In this document: positions 1 to 5,205 of the stretch, in pieces
How the letters are laid out: each line of letters opens with the position of its first letter
Numbering within the stretch: position 1 is the stretch's first letter
Assembly (NCBI GenBank): GCA_002317305.1
Contig: DCIZ01000109.1
Location: 4,238 to 9,442 of the forward strand
DNA from: Campylobacter sp. UBA1713
GTDB lineage: Bacteria > Campylobacterota > Campylobacteria > Campylobacterales > Campylobacteraceae
Length of the DNA: 5,205 nt
Direction: 5' to 3'
Notes under the pieces: model-generated
Told to the model about the DNA's origin: nothing
The model's input: only the letters and a program-made list of their open reading frames with translations
The model's database searches: none
Position numbers and translations under genes: made by a program

Positions 1-58
1 AAAAACAGGCTCGAAAGCAAGCCACTAACTTTTGTTTAAATGGTTTTTAGAGGTGCCC
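1..58 (+). mobile_element. Right part of MITE-like element, copy 1
   Basis: This is the right-hand part of a short repeated element that begins before the window. Positions 1-48 align without gaps to 2987-3034 in the complete copy: 25 of the first 34 bases match, followed by an exact 18-base block (31-48). The end, GGTTTTTAGAGGTGCCC, is the reverse complement of the left end of copies 2 and 3 with few differences, so the element has terminal inverted repeats. If copy 2 is a guide, the boundary is at 58 and any target duplication would be TTAA at 59-62; the left flank is outside the window. It lies directly upstream of the gatC promoter, whose -35 region would fall inside it. No transposase is visible, so non-autonomous mobility is inferred. 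Confidence 0.7.
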
Positions 59-68
59 TTAAGCTAAA

Positions 69-79
69 TTTGATATAAT
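69..79 (+). promoter_or_regulatory. gatC promoter, -10 region (TTTGATATAAT)
   Basis: A perfect TATAAT at 74-79 is preceded by TTTG, the extended -10 form typical of vegetative sigma promoters in Campylobacter, which often lack a clear -35 box. Transcription would start near 85-87, giving a short leader that contains the AAGGA ribosome site at 95-99. No good -35 box is seen; the expected place falls at the end of element copy 1. The promoter probably drives gatC and pilT. Confidence 0.7.
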
Positions 80-105
80 GTGCTTTTTTTACGAAAGGAA
101 AAGCG

Positions 106-393
106 ATGATAATTAGCGATGAAGCGTTAAACAAGCTAGAAAAGTTGGCAGCTTTGAAAGTTGCAGATGAGAAGCGTGAAGAGTTTAAAGAGCAGTTAGG
201 AAAGATAGTAAACTTCGTAGAAGTTTTAAACGAGCTTGACCTAGCAAGCGTTGAGGCGACTGTGAGCACGATGGGCGGCGTTACGCCACTTCGTGCTGAT
301 GAGCCTAAAAAGTGCGATGTGGCGGAGTTTGTGTTAAACCACGCACCAAAGAGCGATGGCAAGAGTTTTGAAGTCTCAAAGATCATCGAGTAG
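106..393 (+). CDS. gatC: Asp/Glu-tRNA(Asn/Gln) amidotransferase subunit C
   Basis: GatC is the small subunit of the GatCAB amidotransferase, which converts Glu-tRNA(Gln) and Asp-tRNA(Asn) to the Gln and Asn forms in the cytoplasm; it wraps around GatA and stabilises the complex. The 95-residue product has the usual family length. It opens with the helical region ISDEALNKLEKLAALKV, continues with a second amphipathic helix (about 22-44), and has the GatC signature LRADEP (62-67) and the C-terminal NHAPKSDGKSFEVSKIIE (78-95) that matches the family ending. The ATG at 106 has AAGGA six bases upstream and a TATAAT promoter at 74-79. gatA and gatB are not in the window. In Campylobacter jejuni gatC likewise lies just before cvpA and fur; here pilT intervenes, 18 bases downstream. 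Confidence 0.93.
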   Translation: MIISDEALNKLEKLAALKVADEKREEFKEQLGKIVNFVEVLNELDLASVEATVSTMGGVTPLRADEPKKCDVAEFVLNHAPKSDGKSFEVSKIIE

Positions 394-411
394 GCGAAAT
401 AGGCGAATTTT

Positions 412-1431
412 ATGAGCGTTTTGGTTTTGGAAAATTTGCTAAAAGAGCTGGTAAAAAGCGGCGGAAGCGACCTTCACCTTGTGGGTGGCGAGCGCCCAAA
501 GATGCGAGTGTGTGGCGAGCTTGTCAGTGTGGGCGAAAGCGATGGTGAATTTGGCAGGGTTTTAGGCGATGAAGATGCGTTAAATTTGCTTTTGCCGTTT
601 TTGGACGAGCGGCTTTTGGTGCGTTTTAAAAGCGAACACGAGGTGGATTTTGCCTTTGAGGTGGCGGGCGTGGGGCGTTTTCGGGCGAATCTCTACCTAG
701 CACTTGGCAGGAGTTGCGCTGCAGTTCGTTTTGTGCCGAGTGAAATTCCATCGCTTGACGCCTTAAAGATGCCTGAAATTTTAAAGAGCGTGGTTTATAA
801 AAAAAGCGGGCTTGTGCTGGTAACGGGCGCAACGGGCAGTGGCAAAAGCACCACGCTAGCGGCACTTTTGGGTGAGATAAACAAAACGCAAAAGAGGCAC
901 ATCATCACCATCGAAGACCCCGTTGAGTTTGTTCACAAAAACGACAAAAGTCTCTTTTCGCAGCGTGAAGTTGGGCGCGACACAGAGAGCTTTGTGAGTG
1001 CGCTTCGGGCGGCTTTGAGGCAAGACCCGGACGTTTTACTCATAGGCGAGCTTCGAGATGCACAAACGATGGAAGTCGCCATAAAAGCCGCCGAAACGGG
1101 GCATTTGGTTTTTGGGACTTTGCACACAAATTCGGCAGTCGGTTCGGTTAGCAGGGTTGTGGACAGCTTTGAGGGGACGCGTCAAAATTTGGTGCGAAGT
1201 ATGCTGGCGTCTACTTTACTTTTGGTCGTTTCGCAGCAGCTTGTGCGTGGGAAAAACGGCGGGCGAGTCTGTTTGCAGGAGATTCTAGTAAATAACACGG
1301 CGGTGGCAAATTTGATTCGTGAAGATAAAACGCACCAAATTTTAAGTGCTATGCAGCTAGGTAGTGGCGAAGGGATGCAGACGATGGCAGTGGCTTTGCA
1401 AAAGGCGAGGCGAAATAGCGAGATAGAGTAG
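412..1431 (+). CDS. pilT: PilT-type type IV pilus retraction ATPase
   Basis: The 339-residue product is a full-length member of the PilT branch of secretion ATPases, hexamers that act at the inner-membrane base of type IV pili and power pilus retraction. Visible motifs, in order: N-terminal GGSDLHL (17-23); Walker A GATGSGKST (139-147); Asp box IITIEDPVEF (164-173); Walker B DPDVLLIGELRD (205-216); His box ETGHLVFGTLHTN (228-240). The C-terminal part aligns with PilT to its end (GMQTMAVAL at 321-329). The AIRNL retraction motif reads AVANL (297-301), losing its arginine. The start at 412 has only a modest AGGCGA site five bases upstream; with an 18-base gap from gatC, cotranscription is likely. 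No pilin, PilB, PilC or secretin gene is nearby. PilU or a competence-related role cannot be excluded, but the length and motifs favour PilT. Confidence 0.9.
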   Translation: MSVLVLENLLKELVKSGGSDLHLVGGERPKMRVCGELVSVGESDGEFGRVLGDEDALNLLLPFLDERLLVRFKSEHEVDFAFEVAGVGRFRANLYLALGRSCAAVRFVPSEIPSLDALKMPEILKSVVYKKSGLVLVTGATGSGKSTTLAALLGEINKTQKRHIITIEDPVEFVHKNDKSLFSQREVGRDTESFVSALRAALRQDPDVLLIGELRDAQTMEVAIKAAETGHLVFGTLHTNSAVGSVSRVVDSFEGTRQNLVRSMLASTLLLVVSQQLVRGKNGGRVCLQEILVNNTAVANLIREDKTHQILSAMQLGSGEGMQTMAVALQKARRNSEIE

Positions 1432-1457
1432 ATTCGGAGTGCGGAGTGCGTTCGGAA

Positions 1458-1474
1458 AACGGAAAACGGAGTGC
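1458..1474 (+). repeat. Left arm of 17-bp inverted repeat
   Basis: AACGGAAAACGGAGTGC here is the exact reverse complement of 1564-1580, with 89 bases between the arms. In RNA downstream of pilT it could form a long-range stem. The pair may be two repeat units in opposite orientation rather than a selected structure. Confidence 0.7.
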
Positions 1475-1520
1475 GTTCGGAATGCGGAAAGTTGCGATTC
1501 TCTAGAATCGACAAACAAAT

Positions 1521-1560
1521 TTACGAAAAAGCAAATTTTGACAAATTCTGTTTTCCGTTT
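1521..1560 (+). repeat. 40-bp direct repeat, unit 1
   Basis: Positions 1521-1560 are identical to 1688-1727. The unit starts TTACGAAAAAGC and ends CTGTTTTCCGTTT. Similarity resumes after it with GCACTCCGTTTTC (1564-1576 and 1730-1742), so the duplicated unit is really about 55 bp with a 1-bp length difference. A diverged relative starts near 1629 (TTCACGAAAAAGCGAATTTG). Confidence 0.9.
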
Positions 1561-1563
1561 TCA

Positions 1564-1580
1564 GCACTCCGTTTTCCGTT
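1564..1580 (+). repeat. Right arm of 17-bp inverted repeat
   Basis: GCACTCCGTTTTCCGTT is the exact reverse complement of 1458-1474. Its first 13 bases recur at 1730-1742, so this word takes part in both the inverted and the direct repeats of the field. Confidence 0.7.
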
Positions 1581-1687
1581 ACCGACCGAAGAATCCCCTG
1601 AAATTTGAGCGAGTAGAATCTTTAAAATTCACGAAAAAGCGAATTTGCAAAATTCCGTTTTCCGTTCTCTGTTTTCCGTTTTCCGTT

Positions 1688-1727
1688 TTACGAAAAAGCA
1701 AATTTTGACAAATTCTGTTTTCCGTTT
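1688..1727 (+). repeat. 40-bp direct repeat, unit 2
   Basis: Exact second copy of 1521-1560, offset by 167 bases. Both units are followed by GCACTCCGTTTTC. Such duplication makes the region prone to slippage or recombination, so copy number may vary between strains; this is inference. Confidence 0.9.
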
Positions 1728-1744
1728 CCGCACTCCGTTTTCAG

Positions 1745-1780
1745 AAACGGGGGCGGGGCTACGCCCCTGCGACCCCGTTT
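1745..1780 (+). terminator. GC-rich hairpin, probable terminator after pilT
   Basis: The outer stem AAACGGGG (1745-1752) pairs perfectly with CCCCGTTT (1773-1780). The inner stem GCGGGGC (1753-1759) pairs with GCCCC and GC (1763-1770), leaving one bulged T, around a TAC loop; GA at 1771-1772 is also bulged. The hairpin is strong but followed by only a few T (TTTT, then GGATTTTC), so termination is plausible but not classical. The GGGGCTACGCCCC core could instead be a dispersed palindromic repeat. It separates gatC-pilT from cvpA-fur. Confidence 0.55.
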
Positions 1781-1856
1781 TGGATTTTCAGAGCACAAAA
1801 AACTCTCTTTTTGCATTTAAATTTTTGGTGAATATACATTATAAAAGGAAAAAGTT

Positions 1857-2420
1857 GTGATTTGGTTTGATATTTTACTTGTGGTTTGCGTTGTGGTTTT
1901 TGGTGCGAAAGGTTTTTTTCGCGGGCTTGTAAATGAAGCAGTTGGGCTTGTCGGGCTGGTGCTGGGCGTAAGCATAGCAAGCCGAAATTTTGACTCACTC
2001 GGTGGCGTGCTGGCTGGCAAATTTGCCTTAAACGAAACTACGGCGAATTTTTTGGGCTTTTTTCTACTCTTTTTGTTTGTGTGGGCGTTTTGTTTGCTAC
2101 TTGGCTGGGTCGTCTCAAAATTCGTCTCGTTAAGCGGGCTAGGTCTTGCTGACAAGTTGGTAGGCGCGGCGTTTGGCGTGGCAAAAGTGGTTTGCATCTT
2201 TGGCATAGTAGCCTCTATAGTAGCCAAATTTGACATAGCAAAGAGCTACGACGATGCACTTAGCGCCTCAAGCGTGAGCTACTCTAGTGTAAAAAGCATC
2301 GGCGGAGCGCTTGCAAAACTAGACTACAACGAGCTACTAAACCAAAGCAAAGAGATTCACAGCAAGGCAGTAAACGCCATCGAAGATACGACTGGACGGG
2401 TTTTAAAGGAAGTGAGATGA
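1857..2420 (+). CDS. cvpA: CvpA family inner-membrane protein
   Basis: The 187-residue product is a CvpA-type membrane protein. The family is named for colicin V production in E. coli, where the gene lies by purF; its molecular role is not settled. It shows the family opening, [25 protein letters not shown], with the charged K18-GFFRG turn between two hydrophobic segments (about 5-16 and 24-42). Further membrane segments follow at about 63-86 and 101-123, then a polar tail (124-187). The start is GTG at 1857, with AAGGA (1845-1849) seven bases upstream. The stop overlaps the fur start (ATGA), so the two are translationally coupled, as expected from the conserved cvpA-fur order in Campylobacter. 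The 76 bases after the upstream hairpin should hold a promoter, but the only TATA-like words (1833-1845) lie too close to the start to call. Confidence 0.85.
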   Translation: MIWFDILLVVCVVVFGAKGFFRGLVNEAVGLVGLVLGVSIASRNFDSLGGVLAGKFALNETTANFLGFFLLFLFVWAFCLLLGWVVSKFVSLSGLGLADKLVGAAFGVAKVVCIFGIVASIVAKFDIAKSYDDALSASSVSYSSVKSIGGALAKLDYNELLNQSKEIHSKAVNAIEDTTGRVLKEVR

Positions 2421-2875
2421 GAGAGGTCGGCGTCGAATATGACATCTTGCTTGCAGAGTTTAAAGCGATTCTAAAAAAGTCCAAACTCAAATTTACTTCG
2501 CAGCGTGAGACTTTGCTAAAAACGCTTTATGAGACGAGCGAGCACCTTACGCCAGAGCAGCTTTGCGACAGGCTAAAAATGAGATCAAACGGGGCAAATG
2601 TGGGGATAGCGACAGTTTATAGGACTCTAAATTTGCTTGAAGATGCGGGCTTTGTAACGAGCATTAGCTTTGGGACGGCAGGCAAAAAGATAGAATTAGC
2701 AAACAAACCGCATCACGACCACATGATATGTAAAAAGTGTGGCGAGATCATAGAATTTCGAGACGAGGGCATAGAAAAGGCACAGGTTTTGATAGCAGAG
2801 GCGCATGGTTTTCGGCTAACAGGGCACATACAACAGCTTTACGGTTTTTGTAAAAAATGCAGTGCGGAGAACTGA
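2417..2875 (+). CDS. fur: Ferric uptake regulator Fur
   Basis: Fur is the iron-sensing dimeric repressor that binds Fur boxes to control iron uptake and storage genes. The 152-residue product has an N-terminal winged helix (about 20-90) with the recognition-helix region [18 protein letters not shown] (63-80). The metal-binding dimerisation domain follows, with the hallmark [11 protein letters not shown] (99-109). The two cysteine pairs expected for a structural zinc are present: C105/C108 and C145/C148 (FCKKC). The ATG at 2417 overlaps the cvpA stop by ATGA, with AAAGGA six bases upstream. Position after cvpA and before lysS matches Campylobacter fur; the related PerR also has paired cysteines but lies elsewhere, so Fur is preferred on context. 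No own promoter or Fur box is seen immediately upstream, so it is probably transcribed with cvpA. Confidence 0.92.
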   Translation: MREVGVEYDILLAEFKAILKKSKLKFTSQRETLLKTLYETSEHLTPEQLCDRLKMRSNGANVGIATVYRTLNLLEDAGFVTSISFGTAGKKIELANKPHHDHMICKKCGEIIEFRDEGIEKAQVLIAEAHGFRLTGHIQQLYGFCKKCSAEN

Positions 2876-2908
2876 ATGCAGATTCGTAGTGTGAGAAATT
2901 TAAAAAAT

Positions 2909-2944
2909 TCGTTTTTGCGTAAAAATAAATTTTCGTAAAAACGA
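2909..2944 (+). terminator. AT-rich hairpin after fur, weak terminator candidate
   Basis: TCGTTTTT (2909-2916) pairs with AAAAACGA (2937-2944), continued by G-T, C-G and G-C pairs and, after one mismatch, three A-T pairs around an AATAAA loop. It begins 33 bases after the fur stop. It lacks a T tract on the plus side, so terminator function is uncertain. Its 3' arm contains the ACGA that appears to have been duplicated when the adjacent element inserted. Confidence 0.35.
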
Positions 2945-3045
2945 GGGCATCTCTAAAAACCAGTTTGGCTTGATTTTTTGGTATGCAAAAACAAACGAAA
3001 AAGCAAGACACCAAAATTTGTTTAAATGGTTTTTTATAGGTGCTC
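2945..3045 (+). mobile_element. MITE-like element, complete copy 2
   Basis: This is a 101-bp element between fur and lysS. Its left end GGGCATCTCTAAAAACCA and the reverse complement of its right end, GAGCACCTATAAAAAACCA, form imperfect terminal inverted repeats. It is flanked by ACGA at 2941-2944 and again at 3046-3049, a likely 4-bp target duplication. Its right half aligns with 1-58 and its left 22 bases are identical to 5184-5205, so three copies lie in the window in one orientation. It has no coding capacity. Small size, inverted ends and target duplication together fit a non-autonomous transposable element; the parent transposase is unknown. Removing it and one ACGA leaves a fur-lysS gap of about 103 bp. 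Confidence 0.75.
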
Positions 3046-3083
3046 ACGAGCAAACCAAAAAAAGATAAATTTAAGGAAAAAAC

Positions 3084-4577
3084 GTGATTTGGCAGACAGA
3101 ACAAGAACAAATTCGAGTGGCAAAGAGTCAAGAGTTGCGCGAGTTAGGCGTGAATCCATACCCGCATTTTTTGAAACGCGAGATGACCATCGGCGAATTT
3201 AAAGAGAAATTCGCTTTTGTGAAAGAGCTAGAAGGCGAGGAGAAGCGGGCTGAAACGGAGGTTACCATCTGTGGACGGCTAAAACTAAAACGCGTTGCGG
3301 GCAAGAGCACTTTTGCAAATGTGGAGGATTTTAGTGGCAACGTCCAAATTTACTACTCGTTTGGGTCTATCGGCGAAGAGGACTATACAAAATTCAAAAA
3401 AAACCTAGAAGTCGGCGACATCGTTCAGATAACGGGCTACGCTTTTGTAACCAAAACGGGCGAATTTAGCATGCACGCAAGCAAAGTCGTGTTAGCTAGC
3501 AAAGCCATCTCGCCACTTCCAGAGAAGTTTCACGGGCTAACAGACATAGAGGCGCGCTACCGCCAACGCTACCTTGACATGATCATGGACGGCAGTGTGC
3601 GTGAAGATTTTGCCAAACGCTCGCTCATCGTCCGCACGATTCGCAGGTTTTTTGAGGAGCGTGGATTCTTAGAGGTAGAAACGCCTATGATGCATCCAGT
3701 CGCTGGCGGTGCAAACGCAAAGCCTTTTGTAACGCATCACAACGCGCTTGACGTGGACAGATTCTTAAGAATCGCACCAGAACTCTACCTAAAACGGCTA
3801 ATTGTGGGCGGAATGGACGCGGTTTTTGAGATAAACCGAAATTTTCGAAACGAGGGAATGGACCTTACGCATAACCCTGAATTTACGAGCATAGAGTTTT
3901 ATTGGGCGTGGCATGACTACTTTGAGGCGATGGACTTGACCGAAGAGCTTTTTGCCGTTTTACGAGAGAGGCTAGGGCTGGGCGAAAAGCTAGAGTGGGA
4001 CGGCGTGGAGGTGGATTTTGGGAAGCCTTTTGCCCGTGTGAGCTACCTCGATGCTTTGGTTGAAATAGGCGGCGTGGCGCGTGAAGTGGTGGGCGACAAA
4101 GAGGCGATTCTAGCAAAGCTAAAAGCGGACGGTTTTGAGGCGAATCCAAATTTGGACTTAGGGCATTTGCAAAGCGAACTTTTTGACAACTATGTAGAGA
4201 AAAAGCTAGTAGATCCTACTTTCATAACCGACTTTCCTGTTAGCATCTCGCCGCTAGCGCGTAGAAGCGATGCAAACGCACAAGTGGCGGAGCGTTTTGA
4301 GCTATATGTGGCGGGGCGTGAGCTGGCAAATGCGTTTAATGAGCTAAACGATCCAGTAGATCAGTACGGGCGTTTTAAGGCACAAATAGACGCAAAAAAC
4401 GCAGGCGATGACGAGGCTCATGAGATGGATGAGGACTACTGCACAGCACTGGGTTATGCGATGCCACCGACTGTGGGCTGGGGACTGGGGATAGACCGGC
4501 TTTGCATGCTACTACTAAACAAACGCTCGATTCGAGATGTCATCTTGTTTCCCGCGATGAAACCTGTGGCGATGTAA
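3084..4577 (+). CDS. lysS: Lysyl-tRNA synthetase, class II
   Basis: LysRS charges tRNA(Lys) with lysine, using ATP, in the cytoplasm. The 497-residue product has normal length for bacterial class II LysRS. An N-terminal helix and an anticodon-binding OB fold (about 59-140, including [19 protein letters not shown]) precede the catalytic domain. That domain shows motif 1 (about 180-205, [18 protein letters not shown]), motif 2 with FRNEG and the ATP-contacting R255 (about 247-275, continuing [12 protein letters not shown]) and motif 3 GWGLGIDRL (465-473, R472). The specificity-region sequence [13 protein letters not shown] (203-215) is typical of LysRS. The start is GTG at 3084 with AAGGA (3073-3077) six bases upstream. 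It follows fur as in C. jejuni but is separated from it by an inserted element. The expected next gene, glyA, is not seen in the remaining bases; a toxin-like gene lies there instead. Confidence 0.95.
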   Translation: MIWQTEQEQIRVAKSQELRELGVNPYPHFLKREMTIGEFKEKFAFVKELEGEEKRAETEVTICGRLKLKRVAGKSTFANVEDFSGNVQIYYSFGSIGEEDYTKFKKNLEVGDIVQITGYAFVTKTGEFSMHASKVVLASKAISPLPEKFHGLTDIEARYRQRYLDMIMDGSVREDFAKRSLIVRTIRRFFEERGFLEVETPMMHPVAGGANAKPFVTHHNALDVDRFLRIAPELYLKRLIVGGMDAVFEINRNFRNEGMDLTHNPEFTSIEFYWAWHDYFEAMDLTEELFAVLRERLGLGEKLEWDGVEVDFGKPFARVSYLDALVEIGGVAREVVGDKEAILAKLKADGFEANPNLDLGHLQSELFDNYVEKKLVDPTFITDFPVSISPLARRSDANAQVAERFELYVAGRELANAFNELNDPVDQYGRFKAQIDAKNAGDDEAHEMDEDYCTALGYAMPPTVGWGLGIDRLCMLLLNKRSIRDVILFPAMKPVAM

Positions 4578-4578
4578 G

Positions 4579-4607
4579 ATCAAATTTGCTTTTAGGTGAA
4601 ATTTGAT
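4579..4607 (+). repeat. 9-bp inverted repeat spanning the darT-like start
   Basis: ATCAAATTT (4579-4587) is the exact reverse complement of AAATTTGAT (4599-4607), with an 11-base loop holding most of the only ribosome-site-like word, AGGTGA (4594-4599). The right arm covers the TTG start at 4603. The stem is all A-T but one pair and has no T tail, so it is a poor terminator; it might modulate initiation. AAATTTG words are common in this genome type, so chance is possible. Confidence 0.4.
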
Positions 4608-4793
4608 ATATGAAAGAAATTGGACCGATCTTTTTCATTTAGTGGCGATAGAAAATTTGGGGTCAATATTTTTGAACGGGCTTTTTTCTAGGCAGATTTT
4701 AGACAGCTGGCAAGCCAAAAGGCTAGATATTGCAGATGGCGAAATTATCCAAAAGCGAAAGGAACTTGGAATTTTAGACTATGTTCCTTTTCA

Positions 4794-4801
4794 TTTTTTT
4801 T
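4794..4801 (+). repeat. T8 homopolymer at the darT-like frameshift
   Basis: Eight consecutive T sit exactly where the two frames of the DarT-like protein meet. Seven T would restore one continuous frame, with the family-typical transition YVPFHFF-EPTPF. Slippage during replication (phase variation), slippage during transcription, a fixed mutation or a base-calling error are all compatible with what is seen. Confidence 0.8.
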
Positions 4802-5183
4802 GAACCAACGCCGTTTGCTGGAAGTGTCATAAAAGAACATAAAAATATAAATTTTTGTTATATTTTAATAACAAGAGAGTTTGCAAAATATCAAAAAGCA
4901 AAAATTTTAACCGCTCATCCTTGTAGTAATCTAGCCAAACTTTACAGTGATTATGACGAAGGTTTTGAAGCTATTGATTGGGAGACTCTCGAAAAAAGAG
5001 ACTATAAAGATGAGCGGAGTAAACAAATTTGCATGGCAGAAGTTTTGGTGAAAGATGTGGTGTATGCAAGAGAGTTTAAGTGTATTATTGTCAAAGATGA
5101 AGAGTGTAAAAATATTGTTATGGATTTGGCAAAAAGACACAAGATAAACGTTGAGTGTATTGTAGTGAATTATATTTTTCCAA

Positions 5184-5205
5184 GGGCATCTCTAAAAACC
5201 AGTTT
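5184..5205 (+). mobile_element. Left end of MITE-like element, copy 3 (cut by window edge)
   Basis: These 22 bases, starting GGGCATCTCTAAAAACCA, are identical to the left end of copy 2 (2945-2966), and the A before them is also shared. The orientation is the same as copies 1 and 2. It starts inside the still-open frame of the darT-like gene, adding element-encoded RASLKTS after VVNYIFP. If copy 2 is a guide, the target duplication would be CCAA (5180-5183), to be sought past the window edge. Confidence 0.7.

Larger units (their letters stand above)
1432..1744. repeat. Intergenic TTCCGTT repeat field between pilT and cvpA
   Basis: This stretch holds no credible gene. It is built from TTCCGTT and related words. 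TTCCGTT occurs seven times on the plus strand (1553, 1574, 1653, 1660, 1674, 1681, 1720), and its reverse complement AACGGAA occurs at 1458, where the left part carries GGAAAACGGAAAACGGAG and TTCGG words. The first third is therefore roughly an inverted counterpart of the rest. Within the field are a 40-bp exact direct repeat, a third degenerate relative (about 1629-1666), a 17-bp inverted repeat pair and a small perfect hairpin (CGATTC-TCTA-GAATCG, 1495-1510). Reading frames through it give low-complexity peptides (SVFRF, FSVL repeats), as expected from tandem DNA repeats rather than selection for protein. Its function is unknown. Confidence 0.75.
4603..5205 (+). pseudogene. darT: DarT-like DNA ADP-ribosyltransferase toxin, frameshifted and 3'-truncated
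   Basis: DarT toxins attach ADP-ribose from NAD to thymidine in single-stranded DNA and are countered by the macrodomain hydrolase DarG. Two frames give one DarT-like protein. The first (4603-4800, TTG start) has LFHLVAIENLGSIFLNGLFSR (11-30, with the expected histidine H12), then DIADGEII and YVPFHFF. A TGA at 4801-4803 ends it in a run of eight T (4794-4801). Dropping one T joins YVPFHFF to EPTPFAGSV and an open frame to the window end, about 200 residues in all, close to family length. The second part holds KQICMAEVLV with a probable catalytic glutamate (composite E146, codon 5039-5041). The natural end is probably near VVNYIFP; the frame then runs into element copy 3. The gene is more A+T-rich than its neighbours, suggesting transfer. 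No darG is visible. Phase variation or sequencing error are alternatives to decay. Confidence 0.75.

Noticed and set aside
1439..1708. An 89-codon open frame on the plus strand after pilT
   Set aside because: It runs through the TTCCGTT repeats, giving repetitive SVFRF/FSVL peptides, and has no ribosome site or family resemblance.
1521..1727. Possible CRISPR array
   Set aside because: There are only two exact copies with one diverged unit between them, irregular spacing, spacers made of the same TTCCGTT words, and no cas genes.
1645..1860. A 71-codon plus-strand frame ending at cvpA
   Set aside because: It crosses the repeat field and the GC hairpin in another frame; the composition is that of the repeats and there is no start signal.
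1817..2236. A 139-codon minus-strand frame opposite cvpA
   Set aside because: It is a shadow of the cvpA codons: low-complexity Thr/Pro/Ser-rich protein, no ribosome site, no recognisable domain.
2376..2416. Fur box autoregulating fur
   Set aside because: No AT-rich GATAATGATAATCATTATC-like palindrome is found before fur; the region is cvpA coding sequence.
2748..3131. A 127-codon minus-strand frame across the fur end and the element
   Set aside because: It overlaps the fur C-terminus, the element and the lysS start on the opposite strand, with no start signal or family features.
4610..4642. ATG at 4610 as start of the toxin gene
   Set aside because: It is in a different frame and hits TAG after ten codons; the DarT-like frame is reached only from TTG at 4603.
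4931..5140. A 69-codon minus-strand frame within the toxin gene
   Set aside because: It is antisense to the well-supported second half of the DarT-like frame and resembles nothing.

Overview
The window reads as chromosomal DNA of a Campylobacter-type epsilonproteobacterium. The main evidence is gene order: gatC, cvpA, fur and lysS run in the same direction in the order I know from Campylobacter jejuni. Frequent AAATTTG and CAAATTT words, a TTTGATATAAT promoter and AAGGA ribosome sites fit that group. A complete pilT-type ATPase gene between gatC and cvpA, and a base composition richer in G+C than C. jejuni, suggest one of the other Campylobacter species, perhaps of the oral group. The species cannot be fixed from sequence alone.

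Layout: positions 1-58 are the right end of a short inverted-repeat element (copy 1). The gatC promoter lies just after it, followed by gatC (106-393) and pilT (412-1431). A 425-bp gene-free stretch (1432-1856) is filled with TTCCGTT-based direct and inverted repeats and ends in a strong GC-rich hairpin. cvpA (1857-2420) overlaps fur (2417-2875) by ATGA. A complete 101-bp copy of the element (2945-3045), apparently flanked by a 4-bp target duplication, separates fur from lysS (3084-4577). Last comes a darT-like ADP-ribosyltransferase toxin gene (from 4603), broken by a frameshift in a run of eight T and then running into the left end of a third element copy (5184-5205) at the window edge.

How the genes work together: gatC and lysS serve protein synthesis (tRNA-dependent amidation and lysyl-tRNA formation). 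fur is the iron-responsive regulator and is translationally coupled to cvpA. pilT is a type IV pilus retraction ATPase with no other pilus gene nearby. The accessory content is the three same-orientation copies of a MITE-like element, the TTCCGTT repeat field, and the disrupted DarT-like toxin with no antitoxin gene in view. These three are the parts most worth a second look.
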